Part shown: in pieces, positions 29,430 to 36,762 of the stretch
How positions within the stretch are numbered: the first letter of the stretch is position 1
Layout: every line of letters begins with the position of its first letter
Origin: DASQZK01 sp963764345
GTDB taxonomy: Bacteria; Bacteroidota; Bacteroidia; Bacteroidales; GCA-2748055
Direction of reading: 5' to 3'
Length of the DNA stretch: 64,000 nucleotides
Assembly (NCBI GenBank): GCA_963764345.1
Contig: CAVXSF010000009.1
Location: forward strand, 496,001-560,000
Notes under the pieces: generated by a model
Seen by the model: only the letters and a program-made list of their open reading frames with translations
What the model was told of the DNA's origin: nothing
The model's database searches: none
Program-made: the position numbers and the translations under genes

Positions 29430-29566
29430 ATCAAATACTTCTTACATGAAAGATTATGATCTTTGCTGCTAATTCAAAATTATATAAATTGCGGTGCCCC
29501 GCATTAATCTGAGAATGAATATAAAATAGATTTGCACATAGTTTTTACAATTATTAGCCATAATTG

Positions 29567-29597
29567 TTTGTATATCAAGAGAACTTTTATATTTTTG
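29567..29597 (+). promoter_or_regulatory. Bacteroidota-type promoter for rplU-rpmA
   Basis: TTTG (29567-29570), a 19-nt spacer and TATTTTTG (29590-29597) give an exact match to TTTG-N19-TAnnTTTG. It lies 41 nt before the rplU start. This is the best promoter match in the window. Confidence 0.75.
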
Positions 29598-29637
29598 CAC
29601 TCCCATTTGTGAAAAAAAAATTGTAAAACTCATTATA

Positions 29638-30216
29638 ATGTACGCAATTGTTGATATAGCCGGACAGCAGTACAAAGTTGAAAAAGATCAGAAAGTCTTT
29701 GTCCACAGGATCAAAGGAGAAGAAGGTTCCAAAGTGGATTTTAACAAGGTTCTGCTCATTGATAACGACAGCAAGGTTGTTGTTGGAACCCCTGTTATTG
29801 AGGGTGCACTGGTTTCTGCAAAGATCCTCGGTCATCTGAAGGGTGACACGGTCATTGTCTTTAAAAAGAAAAAGAGGAAAGGTTATCAGAAAAGCAACGG
29901 TCACAGACAGTACCTTTCACAACTCGTGATTGAAGACATCATTGAGAAGGGTGCAAAATCTACACCTGATGCAGAAAAGAAAGAAGCCAAAACCACTGAG
30001 GTAAAACAGCAAGCTGTTACAGAAACTGACGTACAGGCTGTTCCCGAAACCAAAGCGGCTGCAGCAAAAAAACCGGCCGTGGCAAAAAAACCGGCTGCGG
30101 CAAAGAAACCGGCCGTGGCTGCGGGCAGTAAAACAGAAACAACGGCAAAAAAAGCCGCAACAGCAAAAAAACCTGCGGCCAGTAAGCCCAAAATAAGCAA
30201 AAAAGATACGGAATAA
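29638..30216 (+). CDS. rplU: 50S ribosomal protein L21 with a long Lys/Ala/Pro-rich C-terminal tail
   Basis: Residues 1-103 are a normal L21 (MYAIVDIAGQQYKVEKDQKV at the start, KKKKRKGYQKSNGHRQ near the end of the core). After that comes a tail of about 90 residues built of repeated AAKKPA/VAKKPA units interrupted by acidic and Gln-rich stretches, ending KPKISKKDTE. Standard L21 is about 103 aa, so the protein is nearly twice as long. The tail resembles histone-H1-like basic tails and may bind RNA; this is inference. rpmA follows after 41 bp, as in most bacteria. Confidence 0.94.
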   Translation: MYAIVDIAGQQYKVEKDQKVFVHRIKGEEGSKVDFNKVLLIDNDSKVVVGTPVIEGALVSAKILGHLKGDTVIVFKKKKRKGYQKSNGHRQYLSQLVIEDIIEKGAKSTPDAEKKEAKTTEVKQQAVTETDVQAVPETKAAAAKKPAVAKKPAAAKKPAVAAGSKTETTAKKAATAKKPAASKPKISKKDTE

Positions 30217-30257
30217 CCGGTACCCCGGTTTATCAAAATATTTTAAACCTTACAATT

Positions 30258-30518
30258 ATGGCACATAAGAAAGGAGCCGGCAGCTCAAGAAACGGACGCG
30301 AATCAGAAAGCAAACGACTTGGAATAAAATTATTCGGTGGTCAGTTAGCAAAAGCAGGTAACATTATCGTTCGCCAACGGGGAACCAGGCATCACCCGGG
30401 ACTTAATGTCGGAATGGGCAAAGATCATACTCTTTTTGCCCTGACTAACGGCAAGGTGGAATTTAAACGTAAAACAGACGATAAATCCTACGTAAACATT
30501 ATTACGACAGAAGACTAA
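30258..30518 (+). CDS. rpmA: 50S ribosomal protein L27
   Basis: The 86-aa protein starts MAHKKGAGSSRNGRESESKR and contains the core IIVRQRGTRHHPG. The N-terminus, which reaches toward the peptidyl-transferase centre, is directly exposed with no cleavable leader of the Firmicutes kind. It is cotranscribed with rplU and followed by a clear terminator. Confidence 0.97.
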   Translation: MAHKKGAGSSRNGRESESKRLGIKLFGGQLAKAGNIIVRQRGTRHHPGLNVGMGKDHTLFALTNGKVEFKRKTDDKSYVNIITTED

Positions 30519-30541
30519 AATATTATAAATCCGGTATTCCT

Positions 30542-30590
30542 AAATCTCCTTTAAACTGTTACCTTTATGCAGTTTTCAGGAGATTTTTTA
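30542..30590 (+). terminator. Rho-independent terminator after rpmA
   Basis: AAATCTCCT (30542-30550) pairs with AGGAGATTT (30578-30586), with an inner AAACTG/CAGTTT stem (30553-30558 and 30570-30575), followed by TTTTTTA. It ends about 20 bp before the serS start, so serS needs its own promoter or read-through. Confidence 0.8.
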
Positions 30591-30610
30591 TCTTTCAAAG
30601 AATACATCCT

Positions 30611-31885
30611 ATGCTCAATATCAATTTTATAAGGGAAAACAAAGATCAGGTCATTGAAAGGCTTGGGATCAAAAATTTCGATGCGAAAGACATCATCGGC
30701 GAAATTCTCGAAGCCGACGAAAAACGACGCAGTTCCCAGGCAAAAGCCGATCATCTCCAGTCTGAGATGAACACGTTGTCAAAAAACATTGGTCTCCTGA
30801 TGAAGGAGGGAAAAGCCGGAGAAGCAAAATCAGCAAGGGAGAAAACCGAAGGCTTAAAGGATGAGATCCGGATTTTGCAGCAGGCATTCAGCGAAGCCTC
30901 GGAGCAGATGAACCGCTTACTTGTTCAGGTTCCCAATCTTCCTCACCATTCCGTTCCGCGGGGAAAAGGAGCGGAAGATAATGAATTGGTGAGGGGAAAT
31001 TCGATAAAGGTTGATCTTCCCGGGCAGTCCCTTCCTCACTGGGACCTCGGCAAAAAATATGACATCCTCGACTTTGATCTGGGCACCAAGCTCACCGGCG
31101 CCGGTTTTCCTGTTTTCAAAGGAAAGGGAGCGCGGCTTCAGCGTGCGCTTATTAACTATTTCCTGGATGTAAATGTGAAGGCCGGTTACCGTGAAATTCT
31201 GCCTCCGCTGATGGTCAACGAGGATTCGGGATTCGGTACCGGACAGCTTCCCGACAAGGAAGGCCAGATGTACCATGTGCAAACCGACAATTTTTATCTT
31301 ATCCCCACCGCTGAAGTCCCGGTGACGAACATTTACCGGGATGTGATCCTGGAATCGGATGAGCTCCCGGTTAAGAATACCGCGTACACTCCGTGTTTCA
31401 GGCGTGAAGCCGGATCCTACGGAAAGGATGTCCGCGGACTGAACCGTGTACATCAGTTCGACAAGGTCGAGATCGTCCAGGTTCAGCATCCCGACAAATC
31501 GTACGACACACTCGAAGAGATGGTGAATCATGTAGAAGGCCTGGTCAGGAGCCTTGAACTCCCCTACCGGATCATCCGGCTGTGCGGAGGCGACATGAGT
31601 TTTACCTCTGCACTTACCTATGATTTTGAAGTATTCGCGGCTGCACAAAACCGTTGGCTAGAGGTGAGCTCGGTATCGAATTTTGAATCGTACCAGGCTT
31701 TGAGACTGAAATTACGATACCGCGAAAAAGGGGATAAAAAGACCAGCTTTGCTCATACCCTCAATGGATCCTCCCTGGCCCTTCCCAGAATTGTTGCAGC
31801 ATTGCTTGAAAATAACCAGACAGCGGAGGGTATTATCATACCTGAAGTGCTCAGACCCTATACCGGCTTCGGTATGATCGACTGA
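30611..31885 (+). CDS. serS: Serine--tRNA ligase
   Basis: The 424-aa class II synthetase has the N-terminal tRNA-binding coiled coil (about 28-105), then the catalytic core: motif 2 FRREAGSYGKDVRGLNRVHQF and motif 3 ending LNGSSLALPRIVAALLEN. The LEVSSVSNFESYQALR segment forms part of the serine/ATP pocket. Normal length for bacteria. The EamA gene begins 9 bp after its stop, so the two are probably cotranscribed. Confidence 0.96.
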   Translation: MLNINFIRENKDQVIERLGIKNFDAKDIIGEILEADEKRRSSQAKADHLQSEMNTLSKNIGLLMKEGKAGEAKSAREKTEGLKDEIRILQQAFSEASEQMNRLLVQVPNLPHHSVPRGKGAEDNELVRGNSIKVDLPGQSLPHWDLGKKYDILDFDLGTKLTGAGFPVFKGKGARLQRALINYFLDVNVKAGYREILPPLMVNEDSGFGTGQLPDKEGQMYHVQTDNFYLIPTAEVPVTNIYRDVILESDELPVKNTAYTPCFRREAGSYGKDVRGLNRVHQFDKVEIVQVQHPDKSYDTLEEMVNHVEGLVRSLELPYRIIRLCGGDMSFTSALTYDFEVFAAAQNRWLEVSSVSNFESYQALRLKLRYREKGDKKTSFAHTLNGSSLALPRIVAALLENNQTAEGIIIPEVLRPYTGFGMID

Positions 31886-31893
31886 AAAACCGG

Positions 31894-32781
31894 ATGAAAA
31901 ACCAGTCAAAGGCCTATTTGTTTGCCGGCCTGACCATTCTTTGCTGGTCCACTGTAGCCACTGCCTTTAAATTCGGGCTGCGGTACCAGGATCCTTTCAG
32001 TCTCCTTGCCGGAGCTGCACTTGTGTCGTTCATTATTTTATTGTTCACCGTCCTTGCCCTGGGCAAGATTACCCTGTTGCGCCGGATGTCTGTTAGGGAA
32101 TACCTCTTCTCTGCCGCCTTAGGTTTTCTTAACCCTTTCTTTTATTACCTGGTCCTTTTCAGGGCTTACTCATTGCTTCCGGCACAGGTGGCACAACCTA
32201 TCAATATGACCTGGCCCATTCTGCTGACCATCATCTCCATTCCCCTTCTGGGTCAGAAAATCACTTTAAAAAGTATTGCCGCACTGGTAATCAGTTTTAG
32301 CGGGGTGATCCTCATTTCATCACAGGGCGGAGGACAGGCATTTAACAGAGCACAACTACCCGGTATCGCTTTATGTCTCGGCAGTGCCGTGATCTGGTCA
32401 TTTTTCTGGATCCTGAACGTCAGGGACAAACGCGACGAAATAATTAAACTCTTCCTGAACTTTGCATTTGCTCTGATCTTTCTTCTGGTAGCGGTATCCT
32501 TCAGTGACAAACATTTTCCGGAAGGCTTTCACGCCTGGCTATGGGCTGCCTGGGTGGGATTTTTCGAGATGGGATTAGCATATATCTTCTGGCTTAAAGC
32601 CCTTCAACTGACAGAAACAACCGATAAAATCAGTAACCTGATTTATATTTCTCCTTTTATTTCCCTATTTTTCATCCATCATTTCGTGGGTGAGCCCATT
32701 TACCTGACCACCGTTTACGGTCTGATACTGATTGTCGGCGGGATACTTTTCCAGCGGCTTAAACTGAAAAGTCGGATATGA
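31894..32781 (+). CDS. EamA/DMT-superfamily transporter
   Basis: A 295-aa membrane protein with ten hydrophobic helices in two EamA repeats (about 5-135 and 150-290). It carries the typical end-of-half segments PILLTIISIPLLGQKITLKS and YLTTVYGLILIVGGILFQ. The substrate is unknown. It is distinct from the EamA protein at 9495-10418. Its stop overlaps the ruvC start (ATGA), so translation is coupled to ruvC, although no functional link is obvious. Confidence 0.8.
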   Translation: MKNQSKAYLFAGLTILCWSTVATAFKFGLRYQDPFSLLAGAALVSFIILLFTVLALGKITLLRRMSVREYLFSAALGFLNPFFYYLVLFRAYSLLPAQVAQPINMTWPILLTIISIPLLGQKITLKSIAALVISFSGVILISSQGGGQAFNRAQLPGIALCLGSAVIWSFFWILNVRDKRDEIIKLFLNFAFALIFLLVAVSFSDKHFPEGFHAWLWAAWVGFFEMGLAYIFWLKALQLTETTDKISNLIYISPFISLFFIHHFVGEPIYLTTVYGLILIVGGILFQRLKLKSRI

Positions 32782-33335
32782 AGAAAGACATTGACCGAAT
32801 TATTCTTGGCATAGACCCGGGGACAAATATAATGGGCTTCGGTATCCTTGGTATTAACCAAACCGGGCCATACGTCATTTCACTCGGTATAGTGGATATG
32901 CGACGCATGCGTGATCCCTATCTCAAACTTAATCAAATTTTTTCTGAAACTATCGAGCTTATCGACAAGTATCATCCGGATGAACTGGCTATTGAATCGC
33001 CTTTTTTCGGAAAGAATATACAAAGCATGCTGAAACTCGGACGAGCCCAGGGGGTGGCCATAGCTGCAGCATTGTCAAGGTCGCTACCCATTTACGAATA
33101 TGCTCCCAGAAAGATAAAAATGGCCATCACAGGCCAGGGAGCTGCATCTAAAGAACAGGTGGCAGTCATCCTGACCAAAATCCTCGCCTTCCAGACCGAA
33201 TCCCTTAACCTGGATGCGACGGATGCCCTGGCTGCAGCCCTCTGTCATTTTTACCAGGACAAAGCCATCAAAACGGAAGGCGGGTACCGTAACTGGGAAG
33301 AATTTCTGAAAAAAAATCCCGGAAGGGTCCACTAG
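32778..33335 (+). CDS. ruvC: Crossover junction endodeoxyribonuclease RuvC
   Basis: RuvC resolves Holliday junctions. The 185-aa protein has the RNase-H-fold catalytic acids: Asp in ILGIDPGTN, Glu in LAIESPFFG and the DATDALAAAL Asp pair. The loop FGKNIQSMLKLGRAQG is also conserved. It overlaps the EamA gene by 4 bp. RuvA/RuvB are not in the window. Confidence 0.95.
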   Translation: MKKDIDRIILGIDPGTNIMGFGILGINQTGPYVISLGIVDMRRMRDPYLKLNQIFSETIELIDKYHPDELAIESPFFGKNIQSMLKLGRAQGVAIAAALSRSLPIYEYAPRKIKMAITGQGAASKEQVAVILTKILAFQTESLNLDATDALAAALCHFYQDKAIKTEGGYRNWEEFLKKNPGRVH

Positions 33336-33344
33336 AAACCGCAT

Positions 33345-33737
33345 CTAAAGTGCAGACCTGATCTTAGCTGCGGTTTCACGAAACTCATCATCCGAAAATT
33401 TCAGCTTGGGACGACTGAAATCAATGTCACTGAGATGGTTTATCGGAATGAGATGTATGTGAGCATGAGGAACTTCAAGACCGAGAACGGCTATACCTAC
33501 ACGTTTGCAATCGATTACCTCATCGATAGCTCGCGCCACTTTTTTTGCAAAAATCATCATACCACCAAGAAGTTCATCCTCAACATCGAAAAGGTAATCT
33601 ACCTCCTTTTTGGGGATAACGAGGGTATGACCCTTCGCAAGAGGATTGATATCAAGAAAGGCATAATAATTTTCGTCTTCGGCTATCTTGTAGGAAGGAA
33701 TCTCCCCTGCGACGATCTTTGTAAATATAGATGCCAT
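33345..33737 (-). CDS. HIT-family nucleotide hydrolase/transferase
   Basis: The 130-aa protein has the histidine-triad motif HAHIHLIPI, whose middle His is the nucleophile, and the N-terminal FTKIVAGEIPSYKIAEDE typical of HINT-like proteins. Members hydrolyse AMP-linked or dinucleotide substrates; the physiological substrate is not known. It starts 13 bp after greA on the same strand and is probably cotranscribed with it. Confidence 0.92.
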   Translation of the reverse strand: MASIFTKIVAGEIPSYKIAEDENYYAFLDINPLAKGHTLVIPKKEVDYLFDVEDELLGGMMIFAKKVARAIDEVIDCKRVGIAVLGLEVPHAHIHLIPINHLSDIDFSRPKLKFSDDEFRETAAKIRSAL

Positions 33738-33750
33738 AGCCTTACTGAAT

Positions 33751-34224
33751 TTATCGTGAAATACTGATTACTTCATATTCAACCATGCCGGCGGGTACCC
33801 TGACCGATACCACGTCGCCTACTCGTTTTCCAAGCAAGCCTTTGGCTATAGGAGTGGTAACTGAGATCTTGCCGGCTTTGAGATCCGCTTCTGTTTCCGA
33901 AACCAGCACATATTCCATCAAAGTATTGTTATTCTTGTTTTTGATCTTGACCCGATTCAGGATCTGAACGGTTTCCGTATCGATTCGCGATTCGTCAATG
34001 ATTCTTGAATTGGCTACCTGGTCTTCCAGTTTGGCAATTTTCATCTCAAGCATGCCCTGGGCTTCCTTTGCAGCATCGTATTCCGCATTCTCCGACAGAT
34101 CTCCCTTCTCCCTGGCTTCGGCAATTTGCCTTGAAATAGCCGGCCGTTCAACCGAAACAAGATGCTCAAGAACTTTCTTCATTTTCTGCAAGCCCTCTTC
34201 AGTTACATAAATAACTTTTGACAT
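33751..34224 (-). CDS. greA: Transcription elongation factor GreA
   Basis: GreA stimulates RNA cleavage by stalled RNA polymerase. The 157-aa protein has the N-terminal coiled coil with its acidic tip (about 40-50; REKGDLSENAEYDAAKEAQG) and the C-terminal FKBP-like domain (about 80-157; ending PAGMVEYEVISISR). The tip acids needed for cleavage are present. An unusually good Shine-Dalgarno, AGGAGG, sits 7 nt before the ATG. A terminator-like hairpin lies in the leader just upstream of this site. Confidence 0.96.
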   Translation of the reverse strand: MSKVIYVTEEGLQKMKKVLEHLVSVERPAISRQIAEAREKGDLSENAEYDAAKEAQGMLEMKIAKLEDQVANSRIIDESRIDTETVQILNRVKIKNKNNNTLMEYVLVSETEADLKAGKISVTTPIAKGLLGKRVGDVVSVRVPAGMVEYEVISISR

Positions 34225-34249
34225 CTTTAACCTCCTGATTTTATTTAGA

Positions 34250-34286
34250 AAAATAAAAAAGAATCCAGGATTACCTGAACTCTTCT
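34250..34286 (-). terminator. Terminator-like hairpin in the greA leader
   Basis: On the minus strand a stem of up to 13 bp (AGAAGAGTTCAGG, 34274-34286, with CCTGGATTCTTTT, 34257-34269, including a few G-T pairs) closes a 4-nt TAAT loop and is followed by TTTTTTATTTTT. It lies between the candidate greA promoter and the greA ribosome site. It could equally be the terminator of the upstream gene at 34372-34875. Confidence 0.7.
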
Positions 34287-34292
34287 GATCAA

Positions 34293-34324
34293 CAAAATTA
34301 AAGTATTTTTTATTCTAATGAAAA
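34293..34324 (-). promoter_or_regulatory. Candidate greA promoter
   Basis: Minus-strand TAATTTTG (34293-34300) fits TAnnTTTG, with TTTT 20 nt upstream (one mismatch to TTTG). Transcription would start at about 34286, at the base of the leader hairpin. Confidence 0.45.
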
Positions 34325-34371
34325 CTTTTTAGTATGTCTTTTGATCATATCCCTGATTGAAAAAAGCTATC

Positions 34372-34875
34372 TCAGAAATACTTAGGATTGATTATCTCAG
34401 AATAGATGATCGCTTTACGAATATCGAAGTTTAACAGAAATCCGTCCATATCGTGGTGGAGATCCGCGTCCAGCTGATATGCTGCGAATTCACCCCTTTT
34501 GATGGTGTCAGAAACATATGCATAGGCAGATTCGGCGTTAGCTGAATCGATGGCACCTTCCACCGTATCAAGTCTGTCAAATGTAGTCTCTACGGCTTTT
34601 TTTGACTCACTGCTCTTCATCACAGAGATCTCAGGTTCGACCTCTTCGTCCTCTGTAATAACTTCATTCAACCCGTAGTTACCAAAATTTCCCATAAACC
34701 TGCGCAGGTTTTCTGCCAGTACATCGGACTGCTCCTCTTGTTCCACGGTTCCGGCATTTTCCTGATCCAGGTTTGGATTTGTAACAACAGGTTTTTTCTT
34801 CTTCCCTGCTGCACCTAAAACGGCAAATATCAGGGCTATAAAAATATAAACTAAAGTTCCCGGGTCGATCTTCAT
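34372..34875 (-). CDS. Small membrane-anchored protein of unknown function
   Basis: The 167-aa protein has one N-terminal TM helix (about residues 7-23, LVYIFIALIFAVLGAAG), a basic KKKK stop-transfer, a long acidic and probably disordered stretch (Glu-rich, about 35-115), and a conserved-looking C-terminal tail, FDIRKAIIYSEIINPKYF. The charge pattern puts the N-terminus outside and the bulk in the cytoplasm. Proteins of this shape are common in Bacteroidota but I know no function. It is 147 bp upstream of greA on the same strand. Confidence 0.7.
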   Translation of the reverse strand: MKIDPGTLVYIFIALIFAVLGAAGKKKKPVVTNPNLDQENAGTVEQEEQSDVLAENLRRFMGNFGNYGLNEVITEDEEVEPEISVMKSSESKKAVETTFDRLDTVEGAIDSANAESAYAYVSDTIKRGEFAAYQLDADLHHDMDGFLLNFDIRKAIIYSEIINPKYF

Positions 34876-35059
34876 GGCTGTCAGATTTTAAATCCCTGAA
34901 AATTACGAATAACATACTAATTTAAACACGGTCTCATGTAAAACATTCCTTACCTTCCGGAAAAACACAGAACGAGTAAAAGAAATGAAGGAATATTACG
35001 TTGTATCCGTACTGATAAATATACAAAATTTTACCTTTATAAAATAAATATAGAAGAAT

Positions 35060-35497
35060 ATGTTTAGTTTACGTCCATATAGGAATTTACTTTTTCTTGT
35101 TCTTCTTTTTGTGATCCTCCCGTCATGTAAAAAAGATAAATTCGTCTTTCCGTATGTTCACATCGATATTTACGCGGGCCTGTATTCCGACCTGGCCAAT
35201 CTTGGAGTGGGTAGCTTCGGATTCTATTTCCAAAATGCCGGACTGAATGGTCTGCTCATTTACCGGAACTATGATGATCAATATTTCGTTTTCGACCGGA
35301 GTTGTACCTACGAACCGAATTATGATTGCGCCGTAGGCAAAGACACTGCCAATGTTTTTCTGGTAAAATGTCCCTGTTGTGGTTCAGAATACTTTATCGA
35401 TCAGGACGTGGCTTATGTATTCAAAGGACCGGCAAAATATCCGCTTGTACAGTACAATACACAGATAGAAGGGTCAAATCTTCATATTACGAACTAG
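35060..35497 (+). CDS. Lipoprotein with a Rieske-like fold lacking both His ligands
   Basis: This 145-aa lipoprotein has a lipobox ending at Cys23 (VILPSCKK). Its second half looks like a Rieske [2Fe-2S] domain: DRSCTYEP (Cys82), then KCPCCGSEY (Cys104, 106, 107), then a GPAKYPL proline-loop-like segment. In true Rieske proteins the two motifs are CxH and CxxH. Here the His positions are Tyr84 and Cys107, and an extra Cys90 is present. It may bind zinc or an all-Cys cluster, or nothing. The gene stands alone between convergent and divergent neighbours. The family assignment is by motif only. Confidence 0.72.
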   Translation: MFSLRPYRNLLFLVLLFVILPSCKKDKFVFPYVHIDIYAGLYSDLANLGVGSFGFYFQNAGLNGLLIYRNYDDQYFVFDRSCTYEPNYDCAVGKDTANVFLVKCPCCGSEYFIDQDVAYVFKGPAKYPLVQYNTQIEGSNLHITN

Positions 35498-35619
35498 CCC
35501 GGGTTTTAAATGGAACACCCGGAACCAGGACTTGAATATCAGGTAATATAACCGGAACTCCACCGGAAAGGCTTCAGATTTAGTTTTAAATTCCTGTGGA
35601 CGATACTGCCTGTCTGAGC

Positions 35620-36642
35620 TCAATGTCGCATATGACGGATATCGTCCAGATCCAGTACGCGGCGTGAATTTACCAAAGCCCTGAGACTGTCGGAATTATT
35701 CCTCGACCAGACCATGGTAGACCAGATCATGAACCAGCTCCAGTCCGGCTGATTATCGAGTATCTCAGGTGAGGGAGCTTTACCTACTTCGCCCAGTGCG
35801 ATCAGTTTTCCATTGGCGAGTTTTAGCAGGTCATCGTGGTGTGACTGTTTAAAATCGTATTTATAAACATCGGCCGCCAGGATATCAACGAGAGAGTCAC
35901 CCGGATAAAAAAGGCTGTACGAATAGGCCTGGTCATTCTCCCAGTCGCGCGGAGCATTGGCGTTCCAGACCCAGATGAGGTTGTCGAGCTTATGATAATT
36001 GACGAATCGGTCGTACATCATGGCCCATAGCTTTTTAAACCCGTCTGGGCCCCTCTTGTTACCCCACCAGAACCAGATCCCGTTCATCTCATGATATGGG
36101 CGCCAGAGAACAGGAATATGTTTGTCCCGTAGTTCTTTAAGAAAACCGGCGAGAGTATCGATCTTCCCGAGCCACATACGGTTCATTTCTGTGCCTGTGG
36201 TAACCAATTCCTTCCACTGCAGATCCGAAAAAGAACCCTGAACCGATTTCCTGAAATCAACCGGTTCAGATTCATACGGTCTGGCCTGATGACTCATCAG
36301 GGTGATAATGGAGCCCTTCTTGTACTGCCGTACTGCCTCATCGATCACTTTTTGACGGTTATAATAACCCTCTCCTATAGAACTCAGGTCGCTTCCCCAG
36401 ATCACCGGGTAATGCCCGGTGATGGCCCTGAAGGAATCTGAATAGATGGAAAGGTGCTCGGCATAATTGTGAACCCCCGAAAGGGTGTAGTTTCCCTTTA
36501 GTGAGTAAAGAAAGCTGAGAAGTTCCCTGGCTTCGGAACTGGCATTGGGATTGACGGGCAGTGGATGTACAGGACCTTTGGCACAGGCAAGGAAAAGGAC
36601 CGGCAGTAAAATCGGTAAAACTCTTTTCATTTTTGGTTTCAT
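35620..36642 (-). CDS. GH26 beta-mannanase-like lipoprotein
   Basis: The 340-aa protein has a lipoprotein signal with Cys20 (LPVLFLACAKG), so it is membrane-anchored. Met5 is an alternative start. The rest is a GH26 (beta/alpha)8 domain with the acid/base Glu185 in WRPYHEMNG, the aromatic subsite FWWG just after it, and the nucleophile Glu285 in IALGEVGK. GH26 enzymes cleave beta-1,4-mannan or related glucans. There is no adjacent SusC/SusD pair or other glycan gene, so this is not a typical polysaccharide utilisation locus and the substrate is uncertain. Confidence 0.85.
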   Translation of the reverse strand: MKPKMKRVLPILLPVLFLACAKGPVHPLPVNPNASSEARELLSFLYSLKGNYTLSGVHNYAEHLSIYSDSFRAITGHYPVIWGSDLSSIGEGYYNRQKVIDEAVRQYKKGSIITLMSHQARPYESEPVDFRKSVQGSFSDLQWKELVTTGTEMNRMWLGKIDTLAGFLKELRDKHIPVLWRPYHEMNGIWFWWGNKRGPDGFKKLWAMMYDRFVNYHKLDNLIWVWNANAPRDWENDQAYSYSLFYPGDSLVDILAADVYKYDFKQSHHDDLLKLANGKLIALGEVGKAPSPEILDNQPDWSWFMIWSTMVWSRNNSDSLRALVNSRRVLDLDDIRHMRH

Positions 36643-36762
36643 TATTCAAAGGCAGCGTCCTTTCTCCCCATTCGGGGAGAAAGACTGGTGCAGGAAGGAC
36701 ATTTTTATCAATGGATCGTTCTCAACGGATTTGTCTCCTATACCGGGTCCGGTCCACCGGTA

